Positions 59,501 to 64,000 of a stretch of DNA of 64,000 nt are shown piece by piece. The notes beneath the pieces are model-generated. The model searched no databases. It had not been told where the DNA came from and saw only the letters and a list, made by a program, of their open reading frames with translations. Location of the stretch: assembly GCA_030674185.1 (NCBI GenBank), contig JAPXFY010000026.1, forward strand, positions 43,549,632-43,613,631. Direction: 5' to 3'. Position numbers and translations under genes: made by a program. The stretch's first letter is position 1, and each line of letters begins with the position of its first letter. The stretch is from Monoplex corrugatus. Lineage: Eukaryota; Mollusca; Gastropoda; Littorinimorpha; Ranellidae.

Positions 59501-62368
59501 TTATTAATGCTCTTACACACTCTACCTTATCATAATGAAGAAATATGAATAACAGAAGTTACTTCTAATAGTTATACTACTTGCTATCAGCATCCACTTA
59601 CATGAGTGAGAGTCAGGAAGCTTGATTTCGTGTTTCTTGATGCCTGCAAACAGAAGCTCAGCGCCACCACTGAAATAATAATACATTAGACATAAACCAA
59701 AATTTATGTACAGACTATATCTCAATCACTTCAAATCAAACCAAATCAATGAAATCAATCAATTACAAAAATCAATCTACCATCCCAAATCAATGAAATC
59801 AATCAATTATAAAAATCAATTACCACCCTACTTCATCAGATTCTGAAATACCTTTCTCATTCAAACAGTCTAAAAGACCGAGCAGGTTAATGAATAAACC
59901 AAGCTGATTAATAAATAAACCAATCAATCTAGTATTACCCTATTACATCAAATTTTATCACACTTTTTTCCTCCTTTTTTTTGGGGGGGGGGGGGGAGTG
60001 GGGGAAGGGGCCTGATGCATATTCCACACTACTACCTTCACACCACTTATTTCAGCTACAACTGATAAAGCTCAGAACTCACCACAACTGATGTCAGTAC
60101 TTCATGTGCAAGAGCTGGACTTGAAGGGCCACAGAATCTAGGACAATTTATGCCACTGATACAACAGTGAGAATGTGGTTGCTGCTGCTATGGAATTCCA
60201 TGTGAGACTGATAATGCATACATGTATCATTGTATGTGTGTATTCTATGCAGCTACTTGCATAACATATCTGGTGTCAACCAGGACTGAGAGATACAGAC
60301 ACATATATGGAAGGAAATTAACACCCTCGAACAATGACACATTAGCCAAAACGATGAGATTCGATTGTATGGTCAGAGTCTTCCCAATGAGCCCAAAGCA
60401 TGCTGAATTCTGAGTAGGAGCCACATAGGACTGAAAAATCTCAATACATTTTTTTTTGACTGTTGGGGGTTTGAATCCTGAACATTCCAGTCAATAGTCC
60501 ATTACACTAACCACTTCTCCATACTGGCAACTAAATAATTGTTGTAAAGCTTCCTGCATCAAATAAAGTCTTTTCTGGTTTGTTTTGTCCCCTCTCCCTT
60601 CCCCCATGGTGCTTTCATCCTCTGTCCCACACCAATGATACCAATAAATACATAAAGACACTACTACTACTACTACTACAAGTACTGCTACTGCTGCTGC
60701 TATCACTATATTATTATTATTATTACTATAAATTCATGATATAACTAGTAACTAGTAGTAGTACTCATAATAAAACATCTCCCTGCTGACCACTCCATTC
60801 TTCAACATGTCACAAAACAACCCATATCTAGGCATACTTATTTCAAATACCCTCAAGTGGAACTTCTCTACAAGTTACAACACACATAAATTGCTACAAC
60901 TGAACAAGGCAGCTGCATCACTTGCTAGAAACTCACAAACATCAGTGGCAAGAAACTCAGGAGGTGGTCAGACTTAGCCAAGATCGAGAGTGCTGGAGGC
61001 AACTTGTGAGGACATCATGTGCAGCGGCCAACACTGTTCCGTGACGCCGACAGGTGGACAGGTGAGACAAGGCCAGCTAAATAGCTGGTTTTCTATATAA
61101 TGTAACCTATGTTACTAAACAAAATCAGAACAATGAACAGACTACCAACGTCAGTGTGTTTCTCAAAACAACATCTCCACATTTGGAATAAATTCCATAA
61201 CATAGCCTATTGACACCACAACTGCAATGTGAAAGATATATAATATATATATACAAAAACGATCATACACTGCATTATATGCTGCATACGTATGGCGAGT
61301 AGGGACTGTGAATGGCAGCCTGATGTGCACCATCGCCTCAGTACACCATACACCTTGCCGCTCAAATTCAACTGTCAGCACCACCATCTATCTGCTTTAA
61401 ATCTGGCATGTCAATTGAAGAGGGATTAATCTAAAGTCCTGGCATATCTTTAAGAACATTTTTTACTTACCCTTCCCTTGAAGTTCGCTGATAATGCAAC
61501 CAAGCGGTCAGCCAAAGGTCTGACTGATCTTGAGTGACCGCATAAAATGAAAAGATCGCAATTGGAAGCTGTAGTTCCACCTATGTTTAGCGTCATAACA
61601 AGCATGTCATAGAGTTGTGAAACTCAATCTGTGAGTATCAAAGACTGAAACAGTGCTCACTGATTGACAGATCTTCACAATCATTGAATCATCTTTGAAT
61701 GTGATAGATCTTCACAATCATAGATATGATGAAACTCTCATCATAACCATGACTGATAAAACTGCAGTCTATAGGCCTTCTCGACTGATTTGCGAGTCCA
61801 GCTTTATGCTCAAGCCGCATGGCTCGAGTGACTCCAAAATCCCAGACTAGACCGACCCCCCTTCCCTCCCCCCACTTCCACTCAGAGCCCCTGCTCCACC
61901 CACCTTGCTGCCCTCTTCACCCACCCCACCCCTCTTGACCCCCTCCTACCTCCTCACCCCACCATCCTCATTCCCCCCACCCCACCATCATCATGATTAA
62001 AACTGAACTGAACTGAACTCTTAAGACATGTCCACTGCTCCAGATTTATTTGCTGCAAACCCCCAGTTATAGGCGCCAGAATAATCAAGTTTGATTATGG
62101 GACCTCAACACTGAAGAAGAGAAGAAGAAGCCTCGGCGATTCCTCCAAAGATTGTAACATTGTTTTCATTTCAAGATCAGCGCTGCCGATCAAAACCTTC
62201 AATAGCTCTAATATTCAATATTGACATGCAGGCTACCAGTCAGTGATTACGGTCTACTGTTTAAGCTTTTACATGTCAGTCTACTGTATAGGCTTACGTG
62301 TCAATCTTATTCTATAAAACTGGTCTGATGCGTTTTTACCTGAATTCTAGCGTGATTGGCAACACCAT
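46592..62368 (-). CDS. URM1: Ubiquitin-related modifier 1, five coding exons, 98 residues
   Basis: Coding exons (minus): 62340-62368, 59602-59669, 56234-56315, 49059-49107, 46592-46660, total 297 nt including the stop. All junctions have GT and AG and keep phase. Recognisable blocks are [13 protein letters not shown] (exon 2), [15 protein letters not shown] (exon 3), [16 protein letters not shown] (exon 4) and FISTLHGG (exon 5). The family is about 100 residues, so the length fits. The terminal Gly-Gly is the site that is adenylated and thiocarboxylated by MOCS3/Uba4. The thiocarboxylate supplies sulphur for 2-thiouridine at wobble U34 of tRNAs (with the CTU1-CTU2 complex) and can also be conjugated to proteins under oxidative stress. 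It is a cytosolic housekeeping gene. Introns are about 2.7, 3.3, 7.1 and 2.4 kb; intron 3 holds the OTU-like mobile unit and a minisatellite. No damage to the coding sequence is visible. Confidence 0.95.
46709..46758. repeat. (AC)n microsatellite in URM1 intron 4
   Basis: About 20 AC units, roughly 50 bp from the exon 5 acceptor. Confidence 0.93.
47655..48640 (+). mobile_element. SINE-1 fragment split by a TTAA-flanked insertion
   Basis: The SINE-1 middle (GGGGTCACTGGGAAGACTGG, CATCACTGAGGGTGTTACTT) stops at 47772. The next SINE-1 block (CAGGTGTCTGTATCTCTTAG) resumes at about 48433 and continues to the CATCATCATAGCACTGTGAA tail. This lies in URM1 intron 4, antisense to the gene. Confidence 0.82.
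47773..48425. mobile_element. 645-bp TTAA-flanked non-autonomous element
   Basis: TTAA at 47773-47776 and 48422-48425. Ends are imperfect inverted repeats: CTCTTTGGAGACGC on the left and, reading inward from the right, CTTGATGGCGATGC (9 of 14 match). The SINE-1 sequence on the two sides is contiguous if this piece is removed. No open frame of note. Confidence 0.7.
49059..49107 (-). CDS. URM1: URM1 coding exon 4
   Basis: Acceptor TGTCTTTGTGCAG, donor GTGAGT. Encodes [16 protein letters not shown]; ends in phase 0. Confidence 0.95.
50113..52325 (+). pseudogene. Decayed OTU-like (vertnin-type) protein gene
   Basis: The main coding exon starts after TTTGTGTCTGCAG at 50956 and runs openly to 51459. 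It includes [20 protein letters not shown], a middle [17 protein letters not shown] and [10 protein letters not shown]. The last resembles the C-terminal catalytic-His strand of OTU cysteine-protease folds, as in vertnin-type OTU-like domains (family assignment from memory). The N-terminal catalytic Cys segment is not seen. Upstream candidates are 50623-50660 ([12 protein letters not shown], acceptor TTTCGCAG, donor GTATGT, phase-compatible) and 50113-50211, an ATG frame with one in-frame TAG at 50137. The exon is interrupted by a foldback element at 51460-52122 and resumes in frame at 52132 to a stop near 52325. A shifted frame nearby gives a more plausible acidic tail (about 52296-52376), so a frameshift is likely. 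This copy is dead. Confidence 0.65.
51451..52131. mobile_element. 663-bp foldback element with 9-bp target-site duplications
   Basis: GTGCACTTC occurs at 51451-51459 and 52123-52131. Between them, tandem ~17-bp units (ACGTCCCAGGTTCGAC type) form the left arm and their complements (CCTGGGACGTATGGAA type) the right arm. The centre is CCCACC-rich on the left (about 51570-51870) and GGGTGT-rich on the right (about 51870-52040), so the whole element can fold back. A 9-bp duplication is typical of Mutator-like elements (inference). The long Pro/Thr/His frames within it are artefacts. Confidence 0.85.
53035..54385. other. URM1 intron 3 sequence, no recognised feature
   Basis: Contains a (CAG)4-like cluster near 53570, A/T-rich runs near 53520-53560, a plus-strand 75-codon frame at 53842-54069 without recognisable motifs, and a G run near 54260-54270. 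Confidence 0.5.
54388..56233. repeat. ~29-bp minisatellite, about 64 units, starting at the URM1 exon 3 donor
   Basis: Plus-strand units TGATACAAAAATCATATGCT + AACACCTAA (29 bp, with 27-bp variants lacking TC). On the URM1 sense strand the unit is GTTAGTATATGATTTTTGTA + TCATTAGGT, and its first ~22 bases are the same as the first bases of intron 3. The array therefore begins at the 5' splice site itself. Confidence 0.95.
56234..56315 (-). CDS. URM1: URM1 coding exon 3
   Basis: Acceptor TTTGTGGTTGCAG, donor GTTAGT. Encodes [18 protein letters not shown] and EFFMQGDTV. The donor is also the edge of the minisatellite. Confidence 0.95.
56400..56935 (-). mobile_element. Dispersed-repeat debris and SINE-1 fragment in URM1 intron 2
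   Basis: 56400-56480 resembles sequence near 25745-25815 (TGCCAGTAATTATCTGCCAA). A TG/AG microsatellite lies at 56485-56530. From about 56650 to 56935 a SINE-1 copy is readable on the minus strand (AACCACTACACCATGG and GGCATCAACCAG complements), with an internal 27-bp duplication of GATGATAATCATGATGC. Confidence 0.75.
57025..57800 (+). repeat. SINE-2 fragment followed by REP-3 copy in URM1 intron 2
   Basis: 57025-57135 matches SINE-2 internal sequence (TTATGTACAAGCTTA, CACATGGCATTCGTGACG). 57290-57800 matches REP-3 (CATATCAAGGCTATAAC, CACAATACTTCAACAGG, CACTGACCATTCCGTCCAAT, CATGTACCCAATTATC). Confidence 0.65.
58161..58346. mobile_element. Nested hairpin MITE (TTAACCCTTTGA family), long form, in URM1 intron 2
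   Basis: Outer left arm TTAACCCTTTGACTCC at 58161 and outer right arm GGAGTCAAAGG at about 58332. The inner hairpin (about 58232-58303) again starts TTAACCCTTTGATTC and ends GAATCAAAGGGTT. Same nested plan as 22168-22352. Confidence 0.85.
59068..59220 (-). mobile_element. SINE-2 copy in URM1 intron 2
   Basis: Minus-strand start GGTTTCAGTTTCAGTTTCAA, then GACGTCTCCACGC, ending around GAGCTGGCCAGGTCCTGAGG. Just downstream of exon 2 on the sense strand. Confidence 0.75.
59602..59669 (-). CDS. URM1: URM1 coding exon 2
   Basis: Acceptor TATTATTTCAG, donor GTAAGTG. Encodes [18 protein letters not shown] and the start of a variable loop. Confidence 0.95.
60120..60530 (-). mobile_element. SINE-1 copy in URM1 intron 1
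   Basis: Minus-strand tRNA-like head at about 60530 (TAGTGTAATGGACTATTG, degenerate B box GGATTCAAACC), body and tail to about 60120. Diverged, with indels. Confidence 0.82.
60806..61075 (+). mobile_element. Two LINE fragments in URM1 intron 1
   Basis: 60806-60960 encodes [15 protein letters not shown] and an [11 protein letters not shown] stretch, typical of the region just after the catalytic domain of jockey/CR1-like RTs. 60975-61075 is the LINE-B 3' end (SCAAANTVP and the GACGCCGACAGGTG block also at 25850 and 37450). From 61076 to 62339 the intron holds no recognised feature except C-rich sequence near 61855-61990 and an exon-like 42-codon minus-strand frame at 61471-61596. Confidence 0.7.
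62340..62368 (-). CDS. URM1: URM1 coding exon 1
   Basis: ATG at 62366-62368. Encodes MVLPITLEF plus two bases of a Ser codon; donor AG|GTAAAA. No in-frame alternative upstream Met is apparent. Confidence 0.9.
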
Positions 62369-62423
62369 CTTTGCGTATGTTCTCAAATGGTCGTACGCGT
62401 CCATTCTGCCTTTTGAGAACACG

Positions 62424-62431
62424 CTTTTATA
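62424..62431 (-). promoter_or_regulatory. URM1: Possible URM1 TATA box
   Basis: TATAAAAG on the minus strand, 56 bp before the ATG. That would place transcription start near 62395-62400 and give a leader of about 30 nt. A 9-bp inverted repeat (GTTCTCAAA at about 62380 and TTTGAGAAC at about 62412) lies between the box and the ATG. Confidence 0.45.
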
Positions 62432-62659
62432 GGAAGACCAGTTACACAAACGTAAAAGCAGCTAAATCGCTCAGGCACAACTTGGAATCCGAAGAGCACG
62501 ACACTTTTAGAAGAAATTCAAGAAAAGTTTCAGTTTCAGTTTTCTATTTTAAAAAACAAAACAAAACAAAACATTCATCACAAACCTGCACGGTTAATTC
62601 GTTCACTGAGATTTAAAATTCAGCCACACAGTCCATACGAGGACTAGCATGTAGTCTCT

Positions 62660-63040
62660 CTCTCTCTCTCTCTCTCCTCTCTTCATTTTTTTTTTCAAAG
62701 AATCCTTGCAATATTAATGTCGCCTCCCCACACAGACTGAACACCCAAAACTGGGGAGGTGCATAATGATTATTACCACTGTATGTAAATCTGCATATCG
62801 ATTCTATGCGTTGGCAAGGTTGCTCCATTTTACTGATGGATCCCACCGTTTGTTTTTCTTTTTGAATGCTTATCATGTGTATTCATATCTATTTTTTCTT
62901 TCACAACGGCTTTGCCATGGGAAATTTAGGCTGCGGAAGCTCTTTCCTTTCTTCCTCTTTCCTTCTTTGTTTAATCTCCCTTAAACCCCTTTAAACAACT
63001 GGGGGGGGGGGGGGGGGGGGCTATTCCGACTATTTACATT
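62660..63040. repeat. (CT)n, T runs and a ~20-bp G run
   Basis: (CT)n at 62656-62680 and a G run at about 63001-63020. No gene seen between 62432 and the window end. Confidence 0.85.
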
Positions 63041-63284
63041 ACATATTAAAAAAAAAAATCTGCGTACATTTTTGTATGGGCCTTCTTACGAAAATAAATT
63101 TTTCTATAGAATTTTGCCAGAGACAAATCCTTTGTTGCCTTGGGTTCTTTGAACCCCTGAGATAGGAAAACTCTCCACCTTTTATCCACCTGACACTGGG
63201 AAGAGGGGCAGGTGTGAACCCATTTGACTGTCGAGCCAGTCATGTCTACCAATGAAAGTGGAGTTTTCTGCACGCAGAAAGATT

Positions 63285-63516
63285 TCTTCTTCTTCATCAT
63301 CAAGATCATCATCTTCACTATCGTTATCTTCGTCTTCATTTATCATCATCATCATCATCATCTTCTTCTTCTTCTTCTTCTTCGTCATCTTCATCATCTT
63401 CTTCTTCTATACGGAAAATCAATATTTTTGTCTCCATGGGATTATCGGTGTTGGACAGGCGTTAATTACACTTCCTTTGCCTGAGTGCGTGCGTGCATGC
63501 GTGCGTGCGTGCGTGC

Positions 63517-63557
<41 letters not shown>

Positions 63558-63572
63558 CGTGTGTGTGTGACT
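63285..63572. repeat. (CAT/CTT)n and (TG/CG)n microsatellites
   Basis: CAT and CTT trinucleotides from 63287 to 63408, then CGTG and TG repeats from 63485 to 63570. The remaining 430 bp to the end show no feature apart from a terminal G run. Confidence 0.92.
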
Positions 63573-64000
63573 GCCAAGGACCAATTGCCAAAGTCCCATT
63601 TGTAGGTGTATGAACACATTATTAACAATATGTAAACGCAAAATATAGTACACAGTCGTTCTTAGATAATACATAGGCCTACTTCAAAGATTTTGGTAAT
63701 ATAATATGGATCACACATTCATTCTTCGATAATACAATAAGAGCATATGAATAGATTTTACAGTCACACATCAAGAGATTAAACTTTTAGACAAGGTAAT
63801 CTCTCTTCTGTTATGAGCTTTATAGACATTTGTTGCCAGATTTCTACTGGTACGCTCTATTTTTTTAAGTCGTGAGCGTTATTAATCTGAAGTCATCTGG
63901 ATTATGGTAGTCACTCTGGCTGAATCAAGTGTTCTCTCAGATCTTCAAGGGCCGGACAACAAAGAACAAAATTAGTATTGAGTGGGGGGGGGGGGAGGAG

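Overview
This window looks like nuclear DNA from an animal, most likely a gastropod mollusc. Three things point that way: two very large LDLa / C-type-lectin-like / LRR receptors of the snail GRL101 type, a conserved URM1 gene split by kilobase introns with GT-AG sites, and a dense load of tRNA-derived SINEs, LINE fragments, TTAA-flanked MITEs and microsatellites. There are no bacterial operons, CRISPR arrays, rRNA genes or true tRNA genes. The genus cannot be fixed from this sequence.

Layout. 1-4.4 kb: a truncated LINE, a TTAA palindromic MITE and minisatellites. 4.45-8.5 kb (minus): receptor paralogue 1, whose 5' coding part is split by a 542-bp SINE with 14-bp target-site duplications. 8.6-14.7 kb: an 86-bp tandem array, a LINE-A fragment, a foldback element and simple repeats. 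14.76-18.75 kb (minus): receptor paralogue 2, full length and intronless. 19-46 kb: mostly repeats. These are long purine-only GAA tracts, TG, GATA and other arrays, several copies of two related LINE families (A and B), one copy of a third (C), SINEs, hairpin MITEs, and two or three weak unrecognised coding candidates. 46.5-62.4 kb (minus): URM1, five coding exons giving 98 residues and ending in Gly-Gly. Its 7.1-kb intron 3 holds two unusual objects. One is a 3.1-kb unit bounded by perfect 26-bp inverted repeats that encloses a decayed OTU-like (vertnin-like) coding region. The other is a minisatellite of roughly 64 units that begins at the exon 3 splice donor and copies it. 62.4-64 kb: flanking sequence and simple repeats.

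How the genes relate. The two receptors are same-strand paralogues that have decayed in different ways. Paralogue 1 keeps the class A GPCR hallmarks (LAD, DRF, CWFP, NPxxY), but a SINE interrupts its 5' coding part and supplies an artefactual start codon. Paralogue 2 has an intact reading frame and a signal-like N-terminus but has lost three hallmarks (LAD to LAN, DR to DH, CWxP to CWIF). URM1 belongs to the tRNA thiolation and urmylation pathway and appears intact. The best candidate for something undescribed is the inverted-repeat unit at 49908-53020. It contains an OTU-like gene but no transposase that I recognise, and its coding exon was itself hit by a 663-bp foldback element with 9-bp duplications.
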